The notes beneath the pieces were generated by a model. The model was given only the letters and a program-made list of their open reading frames with translations, was not told the origin of the DNA and made no database searches. Positions 25,351-33,024 of a stretch of 44,878 nt of DNA are shown here, piece by piece. Origin of the DNA: a virus; the IMG/VR virus record IMGVR_UViG_3300027797_001656, positions 1 through 44,878 of that record; one strand, 5' to 3'. The first letter of the stretch is position 1. Each line of letters begins with the position of its first letter. The translations under genes and the position numbers were made by a program.

Positions 25351-25775
25351 AAATAATAATTACGGAAGAACAAGAATCACTTTTAAAAAGTAAGATCGAT
25401 GATTTAATCGGTAAAAAAGTTATGTGTTATTATGATTTACATAGACACACATTTTCTGTTGTATATAAAAGTCTTGTTGTCTTGAAGTCGGACTACCTTA
25501 GATTAACAGATGTTGAATTTAGAGTTAGACAGGGGGGGAAACAAAAAGTTAGAGACGAACAAAGAAAAAATGTTCACGCATTTGTAATTGGGACTTTAGA
25601 GGATTATTGTGAATTCCCTTGTGAGGAAATTCCTCAACCTGAAACAAATGATATTATTACTTATAACCCATACAAATATGACACATTTGTTGTAAAAAGA
25701 ACAGAAGAACCTATTTTTAATGCAAATGAGATTGAAATGATAAACTTAAGTAACAAAATATTTTTGATTAATTAA
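25347..25775 (+). CDS. Hypothetical protein with N-terminal ITEEQ motif
   Basis: This 142-residue protein starts MKIIITEEQESLL, an N-terminal style shared by several small phage proteins of this type (compare MRKTIRLTEADL in 22609-22971). The middle is basic and beta-rich (RQGGKQKVRDEQRKN) and the end is acidic. No family is recognised. Its start overlaps the previous stop by 4 bases and the gp15-like gene follows after 1 base, so it belongs to the neck operon and may be a virion or assembly protein. Confidence 0.6.
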   Translation: MKIIITEEQESLLKSKIDDLIGKKVMCYYDLHRHTFSVVYKSLVVLKSDYLRLTDVEFRVRQGGKQKVRDEQRKNVHAFVIGTLEDYCEFPCEEIPQPETNDIITYNPYKYDTFVVKRTEEPIFNANEIEMINLSNKIFLIN

Positions 25776-25776
25776 T

Positions 25777-26838
25777 ATGGGGTTTCCAAAACAAATAAAA
25801 AAAACAATACCGTTAATTGATAAGAAAATACTCTTGCCAAGAAGACATGAGATTGCAAATATGATTTCGGAGGATGGTACTTATCTTCCCAAATCTTTAT
25901 TACATGCGGATTTAGACCGTGGGTTTTTAGATTTTGTTCGAGATGAACTAAGATGTGTTGTTGAAGGAAAGATAATCCCCGCAGTTGATATTTTAATTAC
26001 AACACAAAATTGGTCTCAGTTCGTTGAAACTTGGGATTTCCAAAATATTGATAAGAACGCCGAACCACCATTTATTACAACAATTAGAACTCCAGAAGTT
26101 AAATATGGTACAAATCCCGCATTAAGATGGAATATCCCAAATAGAAAACAATATCATTACGCTAAAGTACCGACTTGGGATGGTCAAAGACACGGGATGG
26201 ACATTTATAAGATCCCCCAACCTGTACCTGTAGACATAAGTTATACAGTTGTTATTGTTTGTAATAGAATGAGAGAATTAAATAAATTAAATCAGATTAT
26301 AATTGAAAAATTTTCATCGAGACAAGCATACCAAGTTATTAAAGGACATTATATTCCAATTGTAATGAACGATGTAACCGACGAATCTACTTTAGATCTT
26401 GAAAAAAGAAAAGTTTATATTCAAAAATATACATTCACATTATTGGGGTTTTTAATTGATGAGGATGAGTTTGAAGTAAGCCCGGCAATAACTAGGGTTT
26501 TTCAAATTTATGAGACCGAAACAAAAACTAAAAAAAGAAGACAAAATAAAGGTGAACCGACACCACCTTCAGTTAAAAGATATGACTTTGCAACAGGAAT
26601 AACTGCAACACAGGTTATTGAAACATTTGATTATAATGTTAATTTAAGATTTGTGGATAGTGATAATGTTTCTAACGGTACCCCTCCGTCAGGATATGAT
26701 GTTTATATTAATAGTTTATATTATGGAAACGATGTTAGGGAGATTCAAATTAACAGTGGGGACGAATTAAAGATCGATATTTATAAACAATTCCCTAATG
26801 ATACATCATATCTTATTTTTAATCAGGAATTACTATAA
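25777..26838 (+). CDS. Tail sheath stabiliser/terminator, gp15-like
   Basis: The 353-residue protein shows the T4 gp15 plan: a strand region PVPVDISYTVVIVCNRMREL (about residues 149-168), a helix ending in a YQVIKGHYIPI segment and then DLEKRKVYIQKYTFTLLGFL (about 208-227) before a DEDEFEVSP turn. T4 gp15 caps the top of the sheath and tube and joins the tail to the neck. It is longer than gp15 (272 residues) because of a C-terminal domain of about 100 residues from KTKKRRQNKGEP onward. It lies just before the sheath gene, separated only by a small antisense gene, as expected for this module. Confidence 0.65.
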   Translation: MGFPKQIKKTIPLIDKKILLPRRHEIANMISEDGTYLPKSLLHADLDRGFLDFVRDELRCVVEGKIIPAVDILITTQNWSQFVETWDFQNIDKNAEPPFITTIRTPEVKYGTNPALRWNIPNRKQYHYAKVPTWDGQRHGMDIYKIPQPVPVDISYTVVIVCNRMRELNKLNQIIIEKFSSRQAYQVIKGHYIPIVMNDVTDESTLDLEKRKVYIQKYTFTLLGFLIDEDEFEVSPAITRVFQIYETETKTKKRRQNKGEPTPPSVKRYDFATGITATQVIETFDYNVNLRFVDSDNVSNGTPPSGYDVYINSLYYGNDVREIQINSGDELKIDIYKQFPNDTSYLIFNQELL

Positions 26839-27003
26839 TTAATTTTCTCCGTAGATATCTTTTTTTTCCTTACATTTTTCTATTATTAAGTTTTCTAAAA
26901 AACGATACATCTTAATACCACGTTTGTCACAATACTTTTTTAATGTTTCGTGAGCATCAACTGAAATCTTCAAATTTTTTATCTTCTTAGTATCTTTATC
27001 CAT
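26839..27003 (-). CDS. Small ribbon-helix-helix protein (54 residues)
   Basis: On the minus strand, ATG at 27001-27003 opens a 54-residue frame ending at 26839, directly next to the stop of the gp15-like gene. The protein starts MDKDTKKIKNLKISVDAHET and continues to a helix YRFLENLIIEKC. This strand-helix-turn-helix pattern (KISVD, LKKYCDKRG, YRFLENLII) fits the ribbon-helix-helix DNA-binding fold, which works as a dimer. A TATTTATA octamer on the minus strand lies 35 bases upstream, back to back with the sheath promoter. It may regulate the adjacent late promoter or itself. The coding call rests on the fold-like sequence. Confidence 0.7.
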   Translation of the reverse strand: MDKDTKKIKNLKISVDAHETLKKYCDKRGIKMYRFLENLIIEKCKEKKDIYGEN

Positions 27004-27038
27004 AGGTAGAAAAAAGGCAGACTAAAATCTTACCAAAA

Positions 27039-27046
27039 TATAAATA
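27039..27046 (-). promoter_or_regulatory. TATTTATA octamer, minus strand
   Basis: Reads TATTTATA on the minus strand, 35 bases before the ribbon-helix-helix gene. It is paired divergently with the copy at 27083-27090. Confidence 0.45.
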
Positions 27047-27082
27047 GTTTCTAATATGTAAAGTTTTTACAAAAAAAACTAA

Positions 27083-27090
27083 TATTTATA
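27083..27090 (+). promoter_or_regulatory. TATTTATA octamer before the sheath gene
   Basis: An exact copy 33 bases before the sheath ATG. The leader that follows is A-rich with no Shine-Dalgarno sequence. Confidence 0.5.
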
Positions 27091-27123
27091 TATAAAATAA
27101 ATTAACAAACAAAAAACAAGACA

Positions 27124-30100
27124 ATGGCTAACAGTAAAGTATTTGTATCACCAGGCGTCTACACTTCTGAAGTGGATTTAAGTTTCGTAGCACAAAGTGT
27201 TGGTGTTACGACCTTGGGTATTGCGGGGGAAACTTTAAAAGGTCCCGCTTTTGAACCAATCTTCATCAGAAACTACGATGAGTTCCAAACCTATTTTGGT
27301 GGAACTGTTCCTGAAAAATTTGTGAATACACAAATCCCAAAATATGAGGCGGCATATATCGCTAAATCATATTTACAACAATCTAATCAATTATTCGTAA
27401 CAAGAATCTTAGGACTTTCAGGTTATGATGCAGGACCATCTTGGTCAATTGTAACTAAGGCAAATGTTGATTGTTCAACAATTGACGTTCACTGTTTAAG
27501 TGCAGTAACCCCTTCAGGCACTTGTATTCCTATATGTGTGTCTGCAAAAACAGAAATGTTTAACGTTGATTTCACCGCTTGTACTAATTCTGATTCAACA
27601 ATTGATTATATAACTAGTTTCCCACAAGAAATTGAGGATTTATTATATGTAACATATGAGACACCTCAAGGGGGTACATCAACATTAGATCAAAATATTA
27701 GGGATTTAATTTTTAATGTGATAACAAGTTCAAACCCAATGATTGCCGAAGATCAAAATATTAGTTACTTTGGTAGTGTGGATGATATGGACTACGATTC
27801 ATTAACAGTTAATGGTTCTTATACCGCATCAACTAATGTATATGGGGTTCCATCAATAGGTTTCTCAGGAAATAGTTTATGTGATACCGCTAACACTTCT
27901 TGGTACTATTCATTATTTGATAATGTTGGTGGGGGAAGTTACACAGGTTTCTCATTTTGGTCAATTATTACAGGAATTACTAACATTACACCGGTAACAA
28001 CAACCACAACGGCACCTACAACAAGTACCACAACAACCAATCCTTGTATCACACCAGTTCCTACTACAACAACAACCACAACTACACCAATTCCTGTTGA
28101 ATGTTTTTCAGGTACTTTGGTCGGTATGATTTATTATTATACAGGAACATCATATACCGATTATGACGATATGGTGGTTGCAACATTTAGATCAAGAGGT
28201 ATTTCAACTTATGCAGATGCACAAAACCCAGTTTATGAAGTTACAGGATTAACTGATGTTACATTAGATTTAACTAATCAATATTTTGGAGCATTAAGTA
28301 ATCCTTATTTACCATTTGGTGTTAACGTTACAAATAAAGACGGTGTAAACTTTTCGTTTGAAACATCATTTAGTATTTCTGATTCACAATATATAACAAA
28401 AGTATTTGGTGGTGATAACTTTGGTAAACCAAGGAATGTAGTCCCATTGTTTACTGAGGAGAAATTCCAAGCATTATTAAATTATGGATGGAGAAAAGGT
28501 TTCATTAGAGGTATTAACCCGACATTAGTTGAGTTAGATTCTGCAACAGGTATTAATAATCAAGCAATAACATCAATTGGATGGTACTTAGATAGATACC
28601 AAACACCAAGTTCTCCTTGGGTTGTTTCCGAACTTCGTGGTACTAAAGTATACAACTTATTTAAGTTCTATACAGTTGCCGATGGTGATGCAGCTAACTA
28701 TGAATTAAAAATGTCCATTGGTAACATATCATTTGCAAATGAAACATTTGATGTATTCATTAGAGATTATTATGACACAGACACTAATCCAGTTGTTGTT
28801 GAAAAATACACTAACTGTAGTATGGATCCAAGTCAAAATAACTTTATTGCAAAGAAAATTGGATCATTAGATGGTGAATACGCATTAAATTCTAAATATG
28901 TAATGGTAGAAATGAACGAGGATGCTCCTGTGGACGCATTACCTTGTGGTTTTGAAGGGTATAACTTTAGAATATATGACGGAGCAACTTCTCCATTCCC
29001 GGTTTACAAAACTAAATATGACTTCCCTGGTGAGGTAATTTACACACCTCCATTTGGTGGTCAAATATTAAGTAATGGTGATAATATTAGAAGAACTTAT
29101 TTAGGATTCTCAAATTCTATTGGTTGGGATGGTAATTACTATGAATATATTGGTAAACAAAATCCTTTAACAACTTGTGATTTAGAAGGATCTGATTGGA
29201 GTTATAGATCAAAAGGTTTCCACATGGATAAAGACGCTTCGGGTATTACTATATCAGACGCATTTACAACATCAGGTACTCCAAGATTCTATGTTGGTGA
29301 CGCAACTTTCCAAACAGAACCTAATAACCAAACAAGTCCTTATTACAGAATATACTCAAGAAAATTCACATTATTAGTACAAGGTGGATTTGACGGATGG
29401 GATATCTATAGAGAATATAGGACTAACGGTGATAGATTTGTACTTGGTAGATCAGGTTATTTAAATGGAGCTTGTCCTGATAACAGATATCCAAACGCAG
29501 TTGGTTGGGGAGCATTCAAACAAATTGCAGTTGGTGATGGTACTCAAGAATTTGCAAATACCGATTATTATGCTTACTTATTAGGTATCCAAACATTTGC
29601 CAACCCTGAAGCGGTTAACATTAATGTGTTTGTATCTCCAGGTATTGATTATGTAAATAATAGTGACTTAGTAGAGTCTACAATCGATATGATTGAAAAC
29701 CAAAGAGCGGATTCACTTTATATAACAACAACACCTGACTACAACTTATTCTTACCTACAACAACAGGAATGGATGGAATAATTTACCCACAAGAAGCGG
29801 TAGATAATTTAGAAACTACGGGTATTGACTCTAACTATACGGCAACTTATTACCCTTGGGTATTGACTCGTGATAGTGTAAATAATACTCAAATATACAT
29901 TCCGGCAACGGCTGAAGTAACAAGAAACTTGGCGTTAACTGACAACATCGCATTCCCTTGGTTCGCGGCGGCAGGTTATACAAGAGGTATTGTAAACTCA
30001 ATCAAAGCACGTAAGAAGTTAACACAAGAAGATAGAGACACTCTTTATCAAGGAAGAATTAACCCAATTGCTACCTTCTCAGATGTAGGTACTGTAATTT

Positions 30101-30450
30101 GGGGTAATAAAACTCTTCAAGTTAGAGAAAGTGCTCTTGACAGAATTAACGTAAGAAGATTGTTATTACAAGCTCGTAAATTGATTTCTGCGGTATCTGT
30201 AAGGTTATTGTTTGATCAAAACGATGAACAAGTTAGACAAGACTTTTTAAACTCCGTTAATCCAATATTAGATGCTATCAGAAGAGATAGAGGTTTATAT
30301 GATTTCCGAGTTACAGTTTCTTCTGACACGGCTGATTTAGATAGAAATCAAATGACGGGTAAAATTTACATCAAACCTACAAGATCCTTAGAATTTATAG
30401 ACATTACGTTCTATATTACACCAACGGGAGCATCATTTGAGGACATTTAA
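27124..30450 (+). CDS. Contractile tail sheath protein (gp18-like) with Thr-rich insertion
   Basis: The N-terminus MANSKVFVSPGVYTSEVDLS and the C-terminus (RRLLLQARKLISAVSVRLLF, NSVNPILDAIRRDRGLYDF, FIDITFYITPTGASFEDI) are classic for phage sheath proteins. They form the inner domain and the linking arms of the contractile tail. At 1108 residues it is much longer than T4 gp18 (659). The middle carries extra surface domains, including a Thr-rich stretch of TTTTTAPTTSTTTT type at about residues 288-327 and a Cys-rich segment at about 115-165. The insertion sits where outward-facing domains occur in other sheaths. It opens the tail operon and ends in a strong terminator. Confidence 0.95.
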   Translation: MANSKVFVSPGVYTSEVDLSFVAQSVGVTTLGIAGETLKGPAFEPIFIRNYDEFQTYFGGTVPEKFVNTQIPKYEAAYIAKSYLQQSNQLFVTRILGLSGYDAGPSWSIVTKANVDCSTIDVHCLSAVTPSGTCIPICVSAKTEMFNVDFTACTNSDSTIDYITSFPQEIEDLLYVTYETPQGGTSTLDQNIRDLIFNVITSSNPMIAEDQNISYFGSVDDMDYDSLTVNGSYTASTNVYGVPSIGFSGNSLCDTANTSWYYSLFDNVGGGSYTGFSFWSIITGITNITPVTTTTTAPTTSTTTTNPCITPVPTTTTTTTTPIPVECFSGTLVGMIYYYTGTSYTDYDDMVVATFRSRGISTYADAQNPVYEVTGLTDVTLDLTNQYFGALSNPYLPFGVNVTNKDGVNFSFETSFSISDSQYITKVFGGDNFGKPRNVVPLFTEEKFQALLNYGWRKGFIRGINPTLVELDSATGINNQAITSIGWYLDRYQTPSSPWVVSELRGTKVYNLFKFYTVADGDAANYELKMSIGNISFANETFDVFIRDYYDTDTNPVVVEKYTNCSMDPSQNNFIAKKIGSLDGEYALNSKYVMVEMNEDAPVDALPCGFEGYNFRIYDGATSPFPVYKTKYDFPGEVIYTPPFGGQILSNGDNIRRTYLGFSNSIGWDGNYYEYIGKQNPLTTCDLEGSDWSYRSKGFHMDKDASGITISDAFTTSGTPRFYVGDATFQTEPNNQTSPYYRIYSRKFTLLVQGGFDGWDIYREYRTNGDRFVLGRSGYLNGACPDNRYPNAVGWGAFKQIAVGDGTQEFANTDYYAYLLGIQTFANPEAVNINVFVSPGIDYVNNSDLVESTIDMIENQRADSLYITTTPDYNLFLPTTTGMDGIIYPQEAVDNLETTGIDSNYTATYYPWVLTRDSVNNTQIYIPATAEVTRNLALTDNIAFPWFAAAGYTRGIVNSIKARKKLTQEDRDTLYQGRINPIATFSDVGTVIWGNKTLQVRESALDRINVRRLLLQARKLISAVSVRLLFDQNDEQVRQDFLNSVNPILDAIRRDRGLYDFRVTVSSDTADLDRNQMTGKIYIKPTRSLEFIDITFYITPTGASFEDI

Positions 30451-30474
30451 TAGTCAAAAATGAAAAAAAACACT

Positions 30475-30502
30475 AAAAGGGAGACAAGTTCTCCCTTTTT
30501 TT
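30475..30502 (+). terminator. Rho-independent terminator after the sheath gene
   Basis: AAAAGGGAGA (30475-30484) pairs with TCTCCCTTTT (30490-30499) over a 5-base loop and runs into seven T. Confidence 0.9.
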
Positions 30503-30512
30503 ATTACCTTTG

Positions 30513-30520
30513 TATTTATA
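30513..30520 (+). promoter_or_regulatory. TATTTATA octamer before the HAD gene
   Basis: An exact copy 14 bases before the ATG and 10 bases after a terminator, where a new transcript must begin. This is among the best-placed copies. Confidence 0.55.
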
Positions 30521-30534
30521 AGACATAAAAAAAT

Positions 30535-31368
30535 ATGGAACATAAACAAATAGTAAGAGAAATTATTAGTGAAATTGTACAAAACAATTCAACTCCGGTA
30601 ATGAAATATTATGCTTTTGATTGGGACGATAATTTAATGTATATGCCAACTTCCATTCGTTTGAAAGACGATGAGGGTAATACGGTTGGTATGACCACAA
30701 GAGATTTTGCAGAATTTAGAGATATGGTTGGAAAAAAACCTTTTAAATATAATGGACATACAATTGTTGGACCGGCAAAAGATGCTTATGTTGAATTTGG
30801 TGTTAATTATGATGATCAATTTTTAATTGATGTTATGAAGGCACCAACAGGACCAGTATGGCATGATTTTGTTGAGGCGATTAATAATGGTTCAATTTTT
30901 TCGATAATTACAGCAAGAGCACATACTCCATCAGCAATTAAAGAAGGTGTTTATAAATTAATTAAATCAAATAAGAATGGAATTGATTCAAATAAGTTGG
31001 TTAAAAACTTGTTAAGATATAGAGATTTGGCTGATGAAGATAAATTATCTAAGGATAAACTTATAAGATCATATTTAGATATGTGTCGTTTTCATCCTGT
31101 TTCTTACGGTGTGGGTAGTGAACAAAATCCGGAGCCGGGCAAAATTAAAGCAATGGAAGAATTCATTAAGTATGTTAAGCAAATATCACATAAATTACAG
31201 AAGAAGGCATTTATGAAAAACAAAATAAATAATTATTTTACTCCATTTATTGGTTTTTCAGATGATGATGTAAAGAATGTAGATAGTATGAAGAAACATT
31301 TTAAAGATAAAGAAGATAATATATTACAGACTTATTTAACTGCAGGAGGAATAAAAAGAAAATATTAA
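30535..31368 (+). CDS. HAD-superfamily phosphatase-like protein
   Basis: The 277-residue protein has HAD motif I AFDWDDNL (Asp29, Asp31), motif II SIITARAHTP (Thr126), Lys203/Lys205 as candidate motif III and the acidic motif IV GFSDDDVKN (Asp243-245). This fits a Mg-dependent phosphohydrolase. Candidate roles are nucleotide or polynucleotide 3'-phosphate removal, or sugar-phosphate hydrolysis; none can be chosen. The first 20 residues (MEHKQIVREIISEIVQN) form a helix like the N-terminal helices of other small genes here. It has its own octamer and lies between sheath and tube genes, which in T4 are adjacent. Confidence 0.75.
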   Translation: MEHKQIVREIISEIVQNNSTPVMKYYAFDWDDNLMYMPTSIRLKDDEGNTVGMTTRDFAEFRDMVGKKPFKYNGHTIVGPAKDAYVEFGVNYDDQFLIDVMKAPTGPVWHDFVEAINNGSIFSIITARAHTPSAIKEGVYKLIKSNKNGIDSNKLVKNLLRYRDLADEDKLSKDKLIRSYLDMCRFHPVSYGVGSEQNPEPGKIKAMEEFIKYVKQISHKLQKKAFMKNKINNYFTPFIGFSDDDVKNVDSMKKHFKDKEDNILQTYLTAGGIKRKY

Positions 31369-31453
31369 TAAAATAAATGCTATTAAATGCTAGTTCTAGA
31401 GTAATTTTATTTAAAAAAAAATAAAAGTAAATAGAAATTTTTTATTTATCGCA

Positions 31454-31461
31454 TATTTATA
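31454..31461 (+). promoter_or_regulatory. TATTTATA octamer before the tube gene
   Basis: An exact copy 34 bases before the tube ATG, with a TATTTATC variant 11 bases further upstream (31443-31450). The leader is almost entirely A and T. Confidence 0.5.
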
Positions 31462-31495
31462 ATAAAAAATAAACTAAAAATTAAAACAAAAAATT

Positions 31496-31984
31496 ATGGC
31501 TGATTTACTGATGAAAATGCCAGTTCCTTACGAACCGAAACGCCAGAACAGATTTATATTAAGATTTCCTAGTTCATTAGGGATAAACGAATGGTTCGTG
31601 GAAAGCGCGTCAAGACCATCAATAAAAATTGGAGCAACTGAAATACAATTCTTAAATACTTCAACATATGTTGCCGGACGATTTAATTGGGATCCAATCA
31701 CAGTTAAATTTAGAGACCCTATTGGTCCATCTGCGTCTCAGGCTCTTATGGAGTGGGTTCGTTTATGTGCTGAATCTGTTACAGGTCGTATGGGTTACGC
31801 TGCCGGATATAAAAAGAATGTTGATATAGAAATGTTAGACCCAACAGGTGTTGTAGTTGAGAAATGGATTTTAGAAGGTACGTTTATGACTGATGTTAAT
31901 TTTGGGACATTATCTTATTCTCAAGATGCTTTGGCTGACATTAGTGCAACTCTTCGAATGGATCGTTGTATATTAGTGTATTAA
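31496..31984 (+). CDS. Tail tube protein (gp19-like)
   Basis: The 162-residue protein has the gp19 pattern: short N-terminal segment, RQNRFILRFPSSLGINEWFV (residues 17-36), SASRPSIKIG, WDPITVKFRDPIG and a late strand SYSQDALADISATLRMDRC. Length matches T4 gp19 (163). The protein stacks into the hexameric inner tube that passes DNA. It is followed by a terminator, as usual for a gene that must be made in many copies. Confidence 0.93.
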   Translation: MADLLMKMPVPYEPKRQNRFILRFPSSLGINEWFVESASRPSIKIGATEIQFLNTSTYVAGRFNWDPITVKFRDPIGPSASQALMEWVRLCAESVTGRMGYAAGYKKNVDIEMLDPTGVVVEKWILEGTFMTDVNFGTLSYSQDALADISATLRMDRCILVY

Positions 31985-32008
31985 TTTTTTAACCAAAAAA
32001 AATATATT

Positions 32009-32042
32009 AAACCTATATGGAGAAATCCGTATGGGTTTTTTT
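32009..32042 (+). terminator. Rho-independent terminator after the tube gene
   Basis: AAACCTATATGG (32009-32020) and CCGTATGGGTTT (32027-32038) pair with two G-T pairs around a 6-base loop, followed by a run of seven T (from 32036). Confidence 0.85.
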
Positions 32043-32089
32043 ATTTACTAAAAAGTAAATGATTTTATATTTAAAATAAAAAAACAATT

Positions 32090-32854
32090 ATGGAAAACGA
32101 TTCAAAACAATATGGTCAAATGGATTTTAATTTACCACATGATGTGGTAACGCTACCTTCAGGTGGTAAATATTATACTTCAAAAAAGAAAAGTGTTAAG
32201 ATAGGTTACTTAACTGCCTCGGATGAAAATTTACTTTTAAATGTTAACGTAAATAAATCTGTTAAAGAATCTATTGTTTTACCTTTATTGAGAAATAAAA
32301 TGTATGAGACTGATATTAGACCTGAAGATCTTTTAGATGGTGATATTGAGGCTTTACTAATATTTTTAAGAAATACTTCATTTGGACCTGAATATGAAAT
32401 AAACGTTATTGACCCTAACGATGGAAAACAATTCGGAACAACTATTTTACTTGATGAGTTAAATATTGAAAAAACTGAAGTTAATCCCGATAATGATGGT
32501 TATTTAACTACAAAATTACCTAGAAGTGGGTCTACAGTTAGATTACGATTCTTAACTATGAGAGACACTATTGAAATTGATAAAATTGTTATGGAGTACC
32601 CATCTGGAAGACAGGCTCCTTTAGCAACACTTAGATTATCAAAAATGATTATTGACATTGACGGTAATTCGGATAGAGGTTTTATTAATAAAACTATTGA
32701 AGTTATGCCAATTATGGATTCAAAACACATAAAGAATTTTATGAATAATAATGAACCAAAACTAGACCTTAAAAAAGAAGTAATCGCCCCGTCAGGAGAA
32801 AGAGTAATGGTTAGCATTACTTTTGGGGTGGAATTTTTTCGGCCTTTCTTCTGA
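32090..32854 (+). CDS. Baseplate/tail assembly protein, gp26-like
   Basis: The 254-residue protein has VVTLPSGGKYY near residue 20, then KIGYLTASDENLLLN, matching the start of T4-type baseplate protein gp26 (PF12322), where a Leu-Pro-Ser-Gly-Gly turn precedes a strand and a DE motif. The C-terminus ends VEFFRPFF. In this tail order (sheath, tube, this gene, tape measure) it holds the position of the tail assembly chaperone. A second frame opens at its 3' end (32823-32990) and could be joined by ribosomal frameshifting at a T run. A TATTTAAA variant (32068-32075) lies 14 bases before the start. Confidence 0.7.
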   Translation: MENDSKQYGQMDFNLPHDVVTLPSGGKYYTSKKKSVKIGYLTASDENLLLNVNVNKSVKESIVLPLLRNKMYETDIRPEDLLDGDIEALLIFLRNTSFGPEYEINVIDPNDGKQFGTTILLDELNIEKTEVNPDNDGYLTTKLPRSGSTVRLRFLTMRDTIEIDKIVMEYPSGRQAPLATLRLSKMIIDIDGNSDRGFINKTIEVMPIMDSKHIKNFMNNNEPKLDLKKEVIAPSGERVMVSITFGVEFFRPFF

Positions 32855-32990
32855 TTACTCCAAATTTTTATTAGACGAATTTTTTATTCTTGCAAAAATA
32901 TTAAGAATGTCCTATACCGATTTTTTAAAAATGCCAACCTATGTTAGGCGTTATCTTATTGATAAGATCGTGGAGGAAAATAAAAAATAA
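32823..32990 (+). CDS. Out-of-frame C-terminal ORF of the gp26-like gene (candidate frameshift product)
   Basis: This frame is open from 32808, overlaps the 3' end of the gp26-like gene and ends at 32990. It has no ATG until 32907; TTG at 32823 is one possible start. The peptide FFGLSSDYSKFLLDEFFILA leads into SYTDFLKMPTYVRRYLIDKI and ends VEENKK. The 'MP-x-x-x-R' helix resembles C-terminal parts of tail assembly chaperones, which in many phages are joined by a programmed frameshift. GAATTTTTTC (32831-32840) is a slippery T run where the gp26 frame and this frame could join by +1 or -2. Separate translation from TTG is the alternative. Coding evidence is good; mechanism is inferred. Confidence 0.65.
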   Translation: MGWNFFGLSSDYSKFLLDEFFILAKILRMSYTDFLKMPTYVRRYLIDKIVEENKK

Positions 32991-33000
32991 AAATATTTGG

Positions 33001-33008
33001 TATTTATA
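33001..33008 (+). promoter_or_regulatory. TATTTATA octamer before the tape measure gene
   Basis: An exact copy 16 bases before the ATG at 33025, 10 bases after the preceding frame ends. Confidence 0.5.
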
Positions 33009-33024
33009 GTAAAATAGTTATATT

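Noticed and set aside
31369-31453. Possible hairpin or small RNA before the tube gene
   Set aside because: Only imperfect AT pairing and a short ATGCTA direct repeat are visible; I see no convincing structure.
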